From Eonycteris spelaea (Eukaryota > Chordata > Mammalia > Chiroptera > Pteropodidae), in NCBI GenBank assembly GCA_003508835.1, contig PUFA01000183.1:2790001-2854000 (forward strand): a stretch of 64,000 bases of DNA, given 5' to 3'. The position numbers were made by a program, and so were the translations under genes. Under the pieces are notes generated by a model. That model worked only from the letters and a program-made list of their open reading frames with translations, was not told where the DNA came from and did not search any database. Numbering within the stretch: position 1 is the first letter of the stretch; every line of letters begins with the position of its first letter. Positions 12,541 through 24,779 of this stretch are shown here, one piece after another.

Positions 12541-13053
12541 ATTTTTTTTTCTCCACCTCACTTTAAGTTTACTTTGACGTGCAGTATAAGAAATAGATCC
12601 ATTTTATCCTTTTGCATAAAGCCATCCAGTTTTCCCACAACACTTTTTAAAAGTCTGTCTCTTTCTCCTTCGATTTTCGTATGTTATTGAATCTATTTCT
12701 GAATTTTCTATTCTCATTTATGGGTCTGACTGTTTACTCATGTATGCAAAGCCCTCTCTTTTTATTGTATAAGCTTTATAATGTATTCTATCATCAACTT
12801 GCACTAGTTCTATTCTCTATTTTTGTTCTTTTCCTGGCTATTCTTGCTTTTTTATTATTCCAAATAAACTTTTTAATCAACTTGTAGAATTGATTATAAA
12901 AATAAAAAACTCGGTAGCATTAAATGTATAAACTAACTTAAGAAAGATTGGAAATTTAATAATGTTTGAATCATTCCATCCAAGAAGTATAATTTTCTTC
13001 CTATACTTTTAAATACATACCTAGGCATTTTCTTTTACTTCATTTCATTTCCT

Positions 13054-13093
13054 TTATTTTATTTTATTTTATTTTATTTTATTTTATTTTATT
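13054..13093. repeat. (TTTTA)n microsatellite
   Basis: About eight uninterrupted TTTTA units within the old L1. Confidence 0.95.
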
Positions 13094-14791
13094 GGCTTTT
13101 TAAAGTGGAGTCTTCTTTGCATTATCTTTATTAAACAGGTTTTGCTTTTATGTTTACAGGCTGCTTATTTTTGTTTGCTGATTTTATAATATGACACTAT
13201 AAAATTATTTTATTATTTGTAATAGTTTTTCAATTGATACCTTTGAGATTTCCAGACATTCAATCAATTTCCAATTTCTTCCTGTTAATAGTTTTCTTTC
13301 TTCTAGTTGCACTGGCTGACACCTCTAACAAAATATTAAATGGTAGTGGAAACAGTGCACATCCGTGTCTTGTTCCTGATTCTTATTTTAGCAGGGAAGA
13401 CATAAGTATTTCTCCATTAAGAGATTTTAACACTGAGGTATACTATCATGTATTAAACATACCTGTCAATCCCTATTTTGCTAAATCTTTCATAACATGA
13501 AGAGATGCCAAATTTCATCAAATGTTTTTTATGCACCTACAGAGATAGTTATAATTTTTTTCATTTTTGGATTTCTTAATATTGAATGAACTTTGTATTC
13601 CTGGAGTAAGTCCCACATGGTTAAGGTGTATTATTATTTTAATATGTTGTCAAATTCTGTTTGCTAATATCTCATTTAAGAATTTTTCATCACTAATAAT
13701 ATGTTAGACTATTGTGTAATTTTCTTTTTTAGTGCAGCCTTTGGTCAGGTTTGGGGGAGGAGTCAATATTATCCCATTTTATAAAAAGAATTTGAAAATC
13801 ATCCTACTTTTCCTATGCCCTGGGTTAGTATTATAATAATTTAAATTATCTTATCTGTGAAGGTTTTTTGGAATTCTTCTGTGAAACTTCAAGTTTCTGG
13901 TGCTTTTTGGTAGGCAAGCTCTTTACCTACTTTTCTATTATAATTGATCAGTTTATTCTCTCTCTCTGATTGGGATCCATTCTGCTGTGTCATATTTTTC
14001 TTAAAAATTAGACATTTTCATTTTGATTTTCTTTTTAACTTATTGAGCTGTTATACATTTTCTGGTTTCTAGCTAATTGGTTTCTGCCTTCATCTTTATT
14101 TTCTCCTGCTTTTTGTTGTTGTTGTAAGTTGGATTTTTCATTTATTTATTTTATATTTTTCATTTTTTATCATTGTAGATATTTTTAATGCTATGATAAC
14201 TGCTATAATTGTATTCCATAGATGTTAAGTCCTGTTTTCATTATCTTTATTTTCAAAGATTTCTCCAATTCAGTTTTTAATCTCCTTTTCACCCAAAAGT
14301 TAATTAATAGCATTTATTTGGTTGTCTTGCTAATTTTTATTCTATAGCATAGCAGTCAAAGAACACTATTAATAATTAATAATTTTCTATTCTTTGAAAT
14401 TGAAGCAAAGTGTATTTTTTATTATCTGGGTTCAAAATTGAATATTTATCTATAAGATATATCTTAATGATTATGCCATTTAGATCTTCAATAACCTTAT
14501 TAATATTCTTATCCTTAAATTAAAATTGATATATTTTTGTCTATTTCTTTATGAATCATTGCTGTATTACTGCAAATATAAATATTGATAGCTATATTTT
14601 TATTTTGGATTATTAGCATAAACTGTAATACCTTGGTATATTTAGTATTATAAAAATATTTTTCTCTTTCATCATTTTTTATCTGACACTACCTTGTCAA
14701 GTATCAAATTATAAACCCTACTTTCTTTTTATGTTTTTGTTCAACTTCTGAATATTTATTTTAGTATACCGCTTGTATACAACATAGTAGA

Positions 14792-14853
14792 AGACAATCT
14801 TAGTTTTTTTAAAATTTTATTTAGACAATCTTAGTTTTTTTTTAAAAAATTTT
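14792..14853. repeat. 31 bp tandem duplication
   Basis: A segment starting agacaatcttagttttttt at 14792 is repeated at once from 14823, differing only in lengths of A and T runs. It sits just left of the nested L1 tail. It may have arisen by slippage or during that insertion. Confidence 0.85.
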
Positions 14854-14859
14854 ATTTCC

Positions 14860-14971
14860 TGCTGTTTTTATTTTTTTATTTTTTAATTAATTTTTTATGG
14901 TGATATTGATTAATGAAATTCAAATAAGTTTCAGCTGTACACTTTAATAGTAAGGCATATATATACATATA

Positions 14972-15029
<58 letters not shown>

Positions 15030-15170
15030 CACTGTGTGTTCACATCCCATAGTTAGATTTCTTTCTGTCACCACATATTTGACCCCCTTTATCTCATCTA
15101 CCTCCCACCTTTTCCCTACCTTCTGGTAACCACTAGTCTATTAATCTCGGTTTTTTTTATTTTAACAACT
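14860..15170 (-). mobile_element. 5'-truncated L1 3' end inserted in the older L1
   Basis: It contains a different L1 tail (gatattgattaatgaaatt at 14903, then ttcagctgtacac near 14930), a TA run, and then the 3' UTR phrase with catctacctcccacctt at 15097. It lies between parts of the older L1 and so inserted later. The T-rich left side would be the poly(A). Only about 300 bases remain. Confidence 0.6.
14957..15027. repeat. (TA)n microsatellite
   Basis: An alternating TA run with a few CA and GT interruptions, long enough to extrude as a cruciform. Confidence 0.95.
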
Positions 15171-17047
15171 GAGTTACATCTACTGATGTTCAGTGATATA
15201 GTCAATGTATTTGGCTTCAATTTATCATGGTGTGTGTGCACTCATATGCTAATCAATCTTTCAATGCGTGGCCTGTTTTATTTGCTCCTACCTCTTTTTG
15301 GGGGACTAACACTTTTGATATTTAGGAATCTTCATATTTTTGTTCTAATGATTACCTTTTATACTAATACTAATAGTTTCCTCTTAACTATTTTTCTATT
15401 GTTTATTGGTTCCCTATTATGCACTCAATTGAAATTAAACAGTAAATATTTTCCCATTCTTTCTATTTCTCTAGTATCTAACTTGAAAGAATGTCCTTTT
15501 ATTCCCAAGTTTTGTCTATAGGTACTAACTGAACTTATTTCACTTATACTAATAATTTCCTGATTATCCTCGAGTTCACTGTACTTGTGTTTATTTGCAT
15601 TGTCAGAGCACATAGCCATTAATATGTTATAAAGTACCTCTTTTTTTATATTACGCAATCTTAATTCTTCAGACAAACATATCTAACTCTATCTAGTCCA
15701 CTAGACATTTGGTTGCCTGAAGCTTGTTTTCAGAAGTCTTCATGAAGTCTCAGGAGAACAACATTCTAATAGTTTTTGCATATTCATAACAATTTGTCTA
15801 TGAACTTTATACTTAAATGTTAATTTGACCAGGTATACTATATTTGGCTCATATTTCCATTGTGATTTCTTAAATATGTTATCTGTAGTCTGCTGAAATA
15901 AAGTTTTGCTGTTAAAAAGTTTTTTTTCTCATATTTTTTTATTTTATAAGGACTTTTAAGATCTTATACAATCTGATGTCCTTTCTCTTATCAGTGACTT
16001 CATCTTTTTGCTTATATAAGTAAAGTATTCTTTCCTTTTTTTTAAAGGCCATAGTTTCAATGGAATATATCTTTAGTCTGTTTTCCCAGGTTTGCAGTAT
16101 TGCCTTCCAATAAGTAATTTCAAGTCTGGAAATTTTCCTGAATCATAATTTTGAATGATTGTTCTATTCCATTGCTCTGGTTCTCTCTTTGGGGATTCTT
16201 ATTTTATAAGTGTTGGATTTCCTTTGCCTATATTTTATAGATGTTATCTTTTCTTCAATCCTTTTTAATCTCCTTATTTTAAAAATATTTTTAATTTTTT
16301 AAATTTTTCTTAAGGTATTTACTTGCCCTTTGTTTTTTTTCTAATTTAAGTTTTATTATTGAACTTGATTTTTTAATTTTATTACCAATTCTTCCCTGAG
16401 TTCTATCATCCCTCTTTCCAAATCTTATTTTTTCTAAACATCTCATCTCAGTTATTCCTAACTCAGATTTGTGTTGTTCTTTCATAGCTGTTAGTGTCTT
16501 CCCAATTTCTTTGGCTCATTTTGAAATACTATGTACAGTTTTTATCTGCCTCATGGCCTATCTTTCTGGAGTGTCTTCATTGTCTGCATTATTCTATTTC
16601 ATCTCTTTTTTTTCTTATAATTTTATACAGAATTTGACTGTAATCCTTTTCTGTAACTGATGTTGAAGTGAAATGAGTGTGGTTGTGCACTTAGAGCAGT
16701 AGTTAGGGTCTAACTTTACACTCCAGAACAACCTCTTCTACTTTTTTTTTTTTTCCATGAAGGATTCAAAACTGCGGACTCATACTCTCTGATATTTGCC
16801 CCCTTCGGCTTCTCTACCTCACTTTTGTTGTAATTTTCTCTTTCCTTGCGCCTATTGTTCCCATTGTGCTCAAGTTGAGCTCTACTCCCCCCAGTCTCTT
16901 CCCAGTGAAGGCCTTTGTTCTGAAAGTGAGCATTAGTTGGTTAGTGTCAAGATTTCATAGAATCAGACAGCCACAGCATCATCAGACTTTACCATGGTCT
17001 CTTTGCACTCACCCGTAAATTGGGTCCTGTAAAGCTCATTCTATGAA

Positions 17048-17086
17048 TCATACTAGACCACTGTTCTTCTCATACTAGACCACTGT
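17048..17086. repeat. 22 bp-period short tandem duplication
   Basis: The phrase tcatactagaccactgt occurs at 17048 and again at 17070. Confidence 0.9.
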
Positions 17087-17699
17087 ACTATCCAGTGAAT
17101 AGCACTGGCGATTCTAGGGGTCCTCAGCACCCAAGTCTTTTGCTGTTAGGGTTCTGTCTCCACATGCACATATATTGGGTACGTGTTTTGTTGTTTTGCT
17201 ATAGATTTCATCTTTGCAGTTTGGGATTCGCTACTCTGCCTATGTTTATTCGAGGAGTCAGGGATAGTCATAAACTATATTGCCACTGCTGCCATCTCCT
17301 CAGAATTCTTAGTTCCCTTATTTCTTAAGAAACACAGCCTGAAAATAATCAAGTAATTTTTCCTCTATACAGGTCATATCTTATCTATACATCTATGTAA
17401 CAGCTAAGAAATATTAAAACCTTAGAAGATAATGGAAATTGAAATAAAACATGCTTTGCAACAGCACCTGTAAAGACAACAATTTTTTAGGTTTTTTTTT
17501 TTTTTAATATTCTAGATACAGAGACATGCAGTCTATGGGATTCAAAGAATGCTTATGGTATTGAATTCTTTAGTTTTCTACATATCAATTTTTTTCAATT
17601 GTTTTATTTTTCTCTAACTCTTTAGTCTAACCATTTTGTCATAGAACAGCAACTTTCTCCAGTATACAATGAGAAATAGTCTATCCAGTCATTGGTAAT

Positions 17700-17845
17700 A
17701 GTTTCATAAATAGAATGATAAATAAATAGATTTGTTGTAAGATTAAATGAGTTAATATTTGTAATGTACTTAGAACCATTAATAGAAATTATACCTGGAA
17801 CACAGCAAATACTACATAAATGTTAGGTGGTATTACTATGAAAAT
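17700..17845 (+). mobile_element. MIR SINE fragment
   Basis: Contains the MIR 3' phrase: aagattaaatgagttaat, then a cttagaacc segment, then the aacacagcaaatactacataa segment, in consensus order. Confidence 0.75.
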
Positions 17846-18814
17846 GTTTCTTATAAGTATTCTTTTTACCAAGGGACTACATGTTCCAACCCTTTTCCAC
17901 TTGTCCTTCTACTGTAGAGTTGGATAACAGAGTAAACTATGTGTTTCATAGAATATTACTTCTGTGGAACATGAAGAAACGTTGTGTTCAAAACTAGTTT
18001 TATTGTCAAAAAAATTAGAAAACTCTAGATTAAATAAAGATAAGATTTCCCAAGACCACTGTAGTTCCCTGACAATTAATCCGAAGCACTTCTCTGTCAC
18101 TGTGTTCATTCCACTCTCTTCCATTCTCCTCCCCTCCATACAGTATGACGAATTATCAACATTTGAAGTTTACACTCAGAGATACCATACTCAAAATCAT
18201 ATTCACCTCCGATTTAAACTTAAGCATACTTCACTGGCCTCAAAAGAGAAAAAAAAAATAGAAGAAACACAGAAGCAGATCTCTGGGTTGAGTTGTTTTT
18301 AAACATGGGATTTACTTATACTGATGCCTATAATTTTCTTCAAAACATTCTATATAATCAACATAATAAAATGTTTGATGAGTTAAAGCTTTTATTCTAA
18401 AAATGGTTAGCTGCTATGATATCCAGAATGTATATTCATGGTAGTCACCTATATTACATCAGAAAAGGCCATGTTCCAAGGATCTATTATAAGTCTTTCA
18501 GTTATAAGCAGCTTAATGAACAAGTTACTTTCCTAATTAGTATCCTGATATCAAAAATGGGTTTTGTTGGTTCAACTAGTGACTGGCTGTTGAGCATGAT
18601 GTATATTAGAAAGGGACTCTCTGCGAAATCAGAAGTACCAAGATATGTGAATTGGCCAAAAGAATTTAGAAACACTTTTTTATGAACAGAATTTGAAAAT
18701 CCAATGAATCCCACAACCTGAATGATTAGGAATGATGCCTGATTTCAGTCATTGGTTTAAGAGAATTTCTGATTTCATAGTGTCTACTGGAGGGCACAAC
18801 ACCCTAATTCTGGA
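17846..18814. other. Unique stretch, no gene recognised
   Basis: No repeat family was recognised. Short frames (18416-18685, 18732-18929) resemble no known protein and have no supporting signals. The stretch between the old L1 and the MIR (17336-17699) is likewise AT-rich and featureless. Confidence 0.5.
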
Positions 18815-19860
18815 ATATCATGCCTCCTCTAGTGACCACACCGAGATTATAACAAAACTACAGAGCAACCAGTATGTGGAGTTGCCAGAGGTCTGGCTGA
18901 ACAGAAGCCCTACAACTAGGTCATCTTGAATAACAGGTCACCTCAAAAAGGTAGGCAGGGAGGAGATGCTAAACATCCTGGTCCTACAACCAATATGGCA
19001 ATCGAGAAGTGGAAAGGCTATTTCAACTGCAGAGCCCCCTCCTCCACCTGAGGATTGAGGGTCCCGGCTGCACTCTGGGATCCCCAGCTTAGGGTTCCAG
19101 TGCCCGGAAAACCAGCGGAGGTGCAGCTAAGTGAGATGGAGGACTGCAGCAAACAGAGACCTTCCTCTTAAAAGGTCCCCGTTCAGCCTGTTGTTGACAG
19201 ACTCACTTGCTCTGAGCTGCAGTGCTAGAGCAGCTACTCAAGGGGCACCAGAAGCATACAGGGAAGTGCTGAGCTCCAGGGAGAGGCCAGAGGGGGGCTG
19301 GTTCCAGGACAGAGGTGCAGGAAGAAGCCATTGCTTCTTTGTTGAGCCCTCCCCTATCTCATCCTGCAGAAGCAGGTGCCATTAACCTGGAAAATACAGA
19401 TTGCTCCACCAGGGGATTCCCTGAGACTCTGTCTGTACCAACTTGTGGGCCCACTCAAGCCATTTCCAGTGATTTGTTCCATACAAACGGGCTGTCTTGG
19501 CTCCTACTTTTCATAAAACCTCTCAAAGGCTCATGAAACACAATGAAGCAGCATCTGGCCTTGGCATGCCCTGAGTCTGTTTCTGAGCAGGCCCAAACCC
19601 CACACTAGTGGCAGCCAGCCTTGGTTTAGGATTTGACCTGGATGCAGGCACATATAAGCCCAGCAGGTGGCAGCCATAGGTGAATTGCTTGATGACTCTT
19701 ACCAGGTGGTCCCAGAGGTGCAAAGGCTGTGGCTGAACTTGGCCAGCAGCTAGACCGCCCTTAGGTCTTTGCCAAGGGGTCTTACAGAATGCCAACTTTA
19801 CATAAAGTCACTCTACTAAGACTGGGAGGCTTAGGAGCCCTGACTGGTACATAGAAACAG
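18815..19860 (+). promoter_or_regulatory. L1-B 5' UTR (former internal promoter)
   Basis: About 1 kb, GC-rich, colinear with the 5' UTRs of copies C (minus strand) and D. It appears complete at its left end, judged by the shared start of similarity with copy C. Confidence 0.75.
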
Positions 19861-19865
19861 ATAAA

Positions 19866-20560
19866 TGGAGGCAGCCAAATTTCGGGAGACAAAAAACCGA
19901 ATGATGCTCCAGAAAAAGAATTCACCAAAATGGAGACGAGTAATATACCAGATATATTCTTTAGAAATTAAGGATACGATATGTGAGATGAAGAATATCT
20001 TAGAGGGAATCAACAGAGTAGAAGAAGAAGCAGAGGATCGAATCACAGATATAGAGGATGGGGTAGTGGAGGACACCCAATCAGAATGGCAACAGGAAGA
20101 AAGAATCCAAAATAATGAAGATGACATAAGGAGCCTATGAGGATATACCAAATGTAACAACATTCGCATCATACAGGTACCAGAAGGAGAAGAAGAGCAA
20201 GAAATTGAAAACCTATTTGAAAAAATAATGATGGAGGTTCACATGAAGACACATCATAATTAAAATGCCAAAGGTTAAAGACAAAAAGAGAATCTTGAAA
20301 GCAGCAAGAGAAAAGCAATTAGTTAACTACAAAGGAGCTCCCATAAGACTAGCAGTTGATCTCTCAAAAGAAACTTTGCAGGACAGAAGGGCTTGGCACA
20401 AAATCTTCAGAATGATGAAACCCAAGGTCAAGATTACTTTATCCAGCAAAGTTATCATTTAGAGTCGAAGCTCTGAAGAGCTTCCCAGGCAAGAAAAAGC
20501 TAAAGGAGTTCATCATCCCAAGCCAGCATTATAGGAAATATTGGAGGTCCTTCTTTAAGA
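19866..20560 (+). pseudogene. L1-B ORF1, broken
   Basis: A frame from 19865 gives a charged coiled-coil-like segment (residues about 40-90 rich in Glu, Asp, Ile, ending near NNEDDIRSL). It lacks about 50 codons of the coiled coil when compared with copy C. A stop at about 20138 splits it. The C-terminal RNA-binding half reappears at 20265-20462 (KVKDKKRILKAAREKQL at its start). Not functional. Confidence 0.8.
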
Positions 20561-20589
20561 AGAAGAAAAAATATGTAGCAGAAATATGG

Positions 20590-20763
20590 ATAAAGAATGG
20601 CAATAATTACATGTCTGTTGACAAGCACTCCAAATGAAATAGAGAGGGTGGCTGTATGGTAAGAAAACAAGACCATTACATATGCTGCCTACAAGAGACT
20701 CACTTCAGATTAAAAGACACTCACAGACTAAAAGTAATGGGATGGGAAAAGATATTACATGAT
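20590..20763 (+). pseudogene. L1-B ORF2 stub
   Basis: Only the first part of the endonuclease region is left, with the phrase CLQETHFRLKD near 20682-20714. It ends at the deletion junction, where an acatg is shared between the expected left and right sequences. Confidence 0.75.
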
Positions 20764-21205
20764 TGACCTAGAGGGTAGTGCGCTGAGTGGAGTAAGTCAG
20801 ATAGAGGAAGACAAATGCCATACGATTGCATATGTATGTGGAATCTGAACAACAACAACAACAAACAGAATAAAAACTCATAGATACAGAAGACATTTTG
20901 AGGGTTATCAGATCAGAGGTGGGTTGAGGAGGCTGGCAAAAAAGGGGGAGGGGATTAAGAAGTACAAATTTGTAGGTACAAATAGTCATGAGATAGAAAG
21001 TATAGCAGAAGGAATATAGCCAATAATATTGTAATTACTATATATGGTATCAGAGGGGCATTAGATTTATTGGGGTGATCACTTTATGAGTTATATAGAT
21101 ATCTAATCACTGTGTTGTACATTTGAAACTAAATAGTATTATATGCCAACTATAACTAAAAAATAAAAAATTACTATTAAAAGAAAAAAAAAGAAAAAAT
21201 GAAAA

Positions 21206-21884
21206 GATGTACATGGATTAGCCCCTAACAAGCAATCAGATTCTGGGGAAAACAATTCTGTAACACTTTTGCTTGTTACTGCAAGGCAATATAAGAAATC
21301 CAAAAATATAAAAATAGAAAGAAATCAGCAACTGGCATTTCTTTTTGTTTTTGTTTTAGGAACAAGAATTCAACTATGATAACTCCATAAATTTTCAGCA
21401 CTTATGTAAACATAGTAAACTACTAATTTGGAAGCAGAAACCTGGTATTTAACCATACAGATACAAACCCATACAATAACTCGATGTTCTATAAATATCT
21501 CTCTTTTTTCTTGCACTAGGACTGCCAGATGAGGGCTCTCCATGAGAGCAGAATGGAAGATGTCAAAGGTCAAGAGTCCAATCATGAATTCCCAAGGGAG
21601 AAGACAAGATTCTGCAAGGTTTGGAGTTTCCAGCTATCTGTTTCATGCCAAAAAGACACCAGAAAAAAAGGAGGGAGTCTGAGTAAGCAGAAGAATGTTA
21701 TGTTCAAAGAAATTATGATTTTAGACCTGAACATTAAATCTCCTTATTACCCTGGAGAAAAGGCTAAAGTAAAGTGAAAATAACTCTCTATAGTCTCAAA
21801 GGTATATTCATGCACAGGTCATTCACTATCAGGTATGGCTGGATAAACTTAGGATAAAGAACATAGTTATATGCTATTCTTCAC
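21206..21884. other. Unique spacer between L1-B and L1-C
   Basis: About 680 bases with no recognised repeat. It separates the two L1 copies, which point tail to tail. Confidence 0.5.
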
Positions 21885-22179
21885 CGATTTTTAAAAATAT
21901 TTTAAATTATGATTGGCATACAAAGTTATATGTTTCAGGTGTACAACATAGTGATTAGACATTTATATAACTTATGAAGTGATTGCCCCAATAAATCTAT
22001 TACCCATCTCATACCATATATACTTATTACAATATTATTGACTATATTTCTTATGCTATAGTTTACATTCCCACAACTATTTTATAATTACAAATCTGTA
22101 CTGCTTAATCCCTTCCTCTTTTTCACCCATCCTCCAACACCCTTTGCATATGACAACTGTCAAAATCTTTTCTGTATCT

Positions 22180-22850
22180 ATGAGTTTGCTTCTGTTTTGT
22201 CTGTTTATTTTTTCTTTAGATTCCACATGTAAGTGAAATTATATGGCATTTCTCTTTGTCTGATTTAGTCCATTCAGCACAATTCCCTGTAGGTCCATCT
22301 ATGTTGTTGCAGGTGGCAGATTTTATTTTTTATGGCTGAGTAATATTCCATATTCCATTGTATATATGTACCACTCTTTTTATCCATTCATCCGTTGATG
22401 GACACCCAGATTGCCTTCATACCTTGGCATTTATAAATAATGCTGCAATGAACATATGAATGCACATGTTCCTTTCAAGCAGTGTTTTGGGTTTCTTTGA
22501 ATACAGACTCAGAAGTGGGAATACTGGGTCCTTCTTAGTCTCTTGATATAGCCTTTGTTTTTAAAGTCTATTTTGTCTGGTATAAATATTGCTACCCCAG
22601 CTTTGTTTTTCCATTTTCATGAAATATCTTTTTCCATCCCTTACTTTCAGTCTCTGTGTGTCTTTCTATTTGATATGAGTTGCTTTTAGGAAGCATATTT
22701 AAAGGTCTTGTTTTTTTATCTACCCTAACTCAGCCACATTATCTTTTGATTAGAGCAGTTTATTCATTTACATTTAAAGTAATCATTGATAGATATGTAG
22801 TTATTGCCATTTTGTTATTAATATTTTTATCCCTTTTTTTATTCATACAG
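22180..22850 (-). pseudogene. L1-C ORF2 remnants joined by an internal deletion
   Basis: 22530-22850 matches the endonuclease coding region seen in L1-A at 11040-11380. 22180-22525 matches the C-terminal region seen in L1-A at about 7540-7840. A gac shared by both parental sequences lies at the junction. No reverse transcriptase remains. Confidence 0.8.
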
Positions 22851-22869
22851 AAGTCCCTCTAACATTTCT

Positions 22870-23600
22870 TGTAATAATTGTTTTGGTGTTGATGAAATCC
22901 TTTAGCTTTTTCTTTGTAGGAAGCTCTTTACCTGCCCTTCATTTCTAAATGATAGCTTTGCTAGGTAGAGTAGTCTTGGCTGTAGGTCCTTGCTTTTCAT
23001 CACTTTAAATATTTCGTGCCAATCTCTTCCGACTTGAAAAGTTTCTTTTGAAAAATCAGCTAATGTGTCTTCGTGCAGGCCTCTTTGGGTTCATCTCATT
23101 TGGGACCCTCTGTGCTTCCTGGGTTTGTATGTCTATTTCCTTTTCTAGGTTAGGAAAATTTTTCAACATTATTTCTTCAAATAGGTTCTCAATACCCTGC
23201 TCTCTCTCTTCTCCTTCTGGTACCCCTAGATACAAATTTTGGTATGTTCAATATGTTCCAGGGGCCTCTAAACCTATCTTCCTGTTGTTGGATTCTTTTT
23301 CTTGTTGCTGTTCTGATTGGGTGTTTTCTACTACCTTATCTTCTAAATCACTGATTTGATCATCTGCTTTATGTAATTTACTGTTGATTCCCTCTAAAGT
23401 ATTCTTCATTTCGGTCATTGTATTCTTCATTTCTGACTGGTTCTTGTTTATGTTTTCTATCTCCATTTTTATGTTTGCTGTCTCTGTTAAAGTTCTCACA
23501 GAGTTCATCTACTCTTCCCCTAAGTTCATTGAGCATCTTTATGACCAGTGTTTTGAACTCTGCATCTGTTAGATTACTTGACTCCATTTTTCCCTGATAT
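22870..23600 (-). pseudogene. L1-C ORF1, broken but with readable coiled coil
   Basis: Minus-strand frames at 23378-23587 (start MESSNLTDAEFKTLVIKML, a typical L1 ORF1 N-terminus) and 23248-23508 (coiled coil rich in Glu, Lys, Asn and Met, ending QSEQQQEKE). They overlap in different frames, so at least one frameshift separates them. The RNA-binding half at 22870-23240 is further decayed. This is the best-preserved ORF1 N-terminus in the window. Confidence 0.85.
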
Positions 23601-24545
23601 CTCTTCTATTCTTATGGTTTCTGCGTCTTTGTCTTCTCATTTTGGCTGCCTTTCTGTGTCTGTTTCTATGTACTAAGCAAAGCTCCTAAGTCTCACACTA
23701 ATGGTCTCATTAGTGTGACTTTGTATAGTATGTATCTAGAAGCACAGTCCTGAGAAGGGTTCAGCTACAGGCCAAGTTTAGCCACAGCCTGTGCCCCTCC
23801 AGGACCACCTGTTAAGATTCTGCAAGAAATCGAAAGATGCTGTCCTTTTAGTTGCCTCAAGAGGCCATGTCAGAAATTGAGGCCAGCTGCCATCAGTGTG
23901 TCTTGGAGCTGCTCAGCAAGTGGCACAGGACTCTCCGAAGACACAACTGAATGTGGCTTGGGTAGGGCTACAAGTTGGGGAAGGTGAAGTTTCAGGGAAT
24001 CATCTGGGCAGAACGACTTCTGTTATCCAGTTCAATGACGTTTCAGTTATGGTGGTGCTCTGTCTGCACACTGGGAGAGGGGAGGGCTCAACAGAGGAAC
24101 AGTGGATACCACCAGCACTTCTGCCAGGGAGAGACCCTCACCTCCAGCCCGCGCTCTCACAACTCATTGCCCCCTGTAAGTCCCTGGTGCCCCCTGAGCA
24201 GCTGACCCAGTGTTGGTGGTCAGAGCAAGCAGGGCCATCACCACAAAAGTCTGCTCACAGACATGGTCCCTTTAAAAGGAATGGCTACAACTGCCCTAGC
24301 CTGGGTCCCACTCAGCTTCTTGAAGCAGGAAGCCTCATGTGTTCGCTCCCTCCTACCTCCAACCATTGCGGGGTGATTTTTTATTTCTTTCCCTAATTGT
24401 AGGGCTTCTGTTCATCAGATCCTAGGCAATTCTGCTTACTGTTTGCTCTGTGTTTCCATCGCAATTCTGATTTGGATGAACGAAGCTTCTATTGTCTCTC
24501 CATGTTGCCAAGTCTCATCTTTCACTTCATCTATTTTTAAAGAAT
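23601..24545 (-). promoter_or_regulatory. L1-C 5' UTR (former internal promoter)
   Basis: A GC-rich stretch colinear with the 5' UTRs of copies A, B and D. It is the most complete minus-strand version. The 166-codon plus-strand frame across it (23896-24396) is antisense to the UTR and not a gene. Confidence 0.75.
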
Positions 24546-24779
24546 TTCTTGTCCTTCTCTTCTACAGTGAGGATAGAAAGAACATTTGTAAAAAGATTTA
24601 ATACTTTAAAATTATGAATATTTAACAACACTTGTGCATGTCTGTGTATGTGCATTGACAGTAAGTGAACCTTTGTGTCTATTTTAATATAATTTCAGGT
24701 ATGGTAATGATGGTATTATCATCATAATAATATATTCATTTGTTAGCATTTTATAATTAAAAAAGTAGTTTGACATTTT

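Larger units (their letters stand above)
12545..17335 (-). mobile_element. Older LINE-1 (L1M type), minus strand
   Basis: Colinear but strongly diverged L1 on the minus strand. Near 12590-12680 it matches the ORF2 C-terminal part that L1-A shows at 8490-8570. The reverse transcriptase region is at about 13290-13800. Endonuclease and upstream parts run to about 14800 and, after an inserted L1 tail, from about 15175 on. T-rich sequence to about 16650 looks like ORF1. The last part, to about 17330, may be 5' UTR. Its 3' UTR is missing here and may be the relic at 6500-7190. The assignment is firm to 14800 and weaker beyond 15200. Confidence 0.6.
18815..21205 (+). mobile_element. LINE-1 copy B: 5' UTR, ORF1 and 3' UTR with ORF2 deleted
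   Basis: The 5' UTR matches that of copy C from its first bases (for example gaacagaagccctacaa at 18900) through about 19860. ORF1 follows, then the first about 170 bases of ORF2 coding sequence. At about 20763 the sequence jumps into the L1 3' UTR, which runs to an A-rich tail at 21160-21205. Some 3 kb of ORF2, including the rest of the endonuclease and the whole reverse transcriptase, is absent. Copy D shows what is missing. No clear target duplication was found. Confidence 0.9.
21885..24545 (-). mobile_element. LINE-1 copy C: ORF2 mostly deleted, 5' UTR and ORF1 retained
   Basis: On the minus strand it has the 5' UTR (24545 to about 23600), ORF1 (about 23590-22870), and the first part of ORF2 (endonuclease, about 22850-22530). 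At about 22528 there is a jump to the ORF2 C-terminal end and 3' UTR (22525-21885, including the tail phrase tttcaggtgtacaacatagt at 21935). The middle of ORF2 with the reverse transcriptase, roughly 3 kb, is missing. Breakpoints differ from copy B. Confidence 0.9.

Noticed and set aside
14957..15027. Second large palindrome
   Set aside because: A simple TA run is self-complementary by composition and not a structured palindrome like 33984-34077.
23896..24396. 166-codon plus-strand frame
   Set aside because: It runs antisense through the GC-rich 5' UTR of L1-C, and the colinear 5' UTR of L1-A does not keep it.
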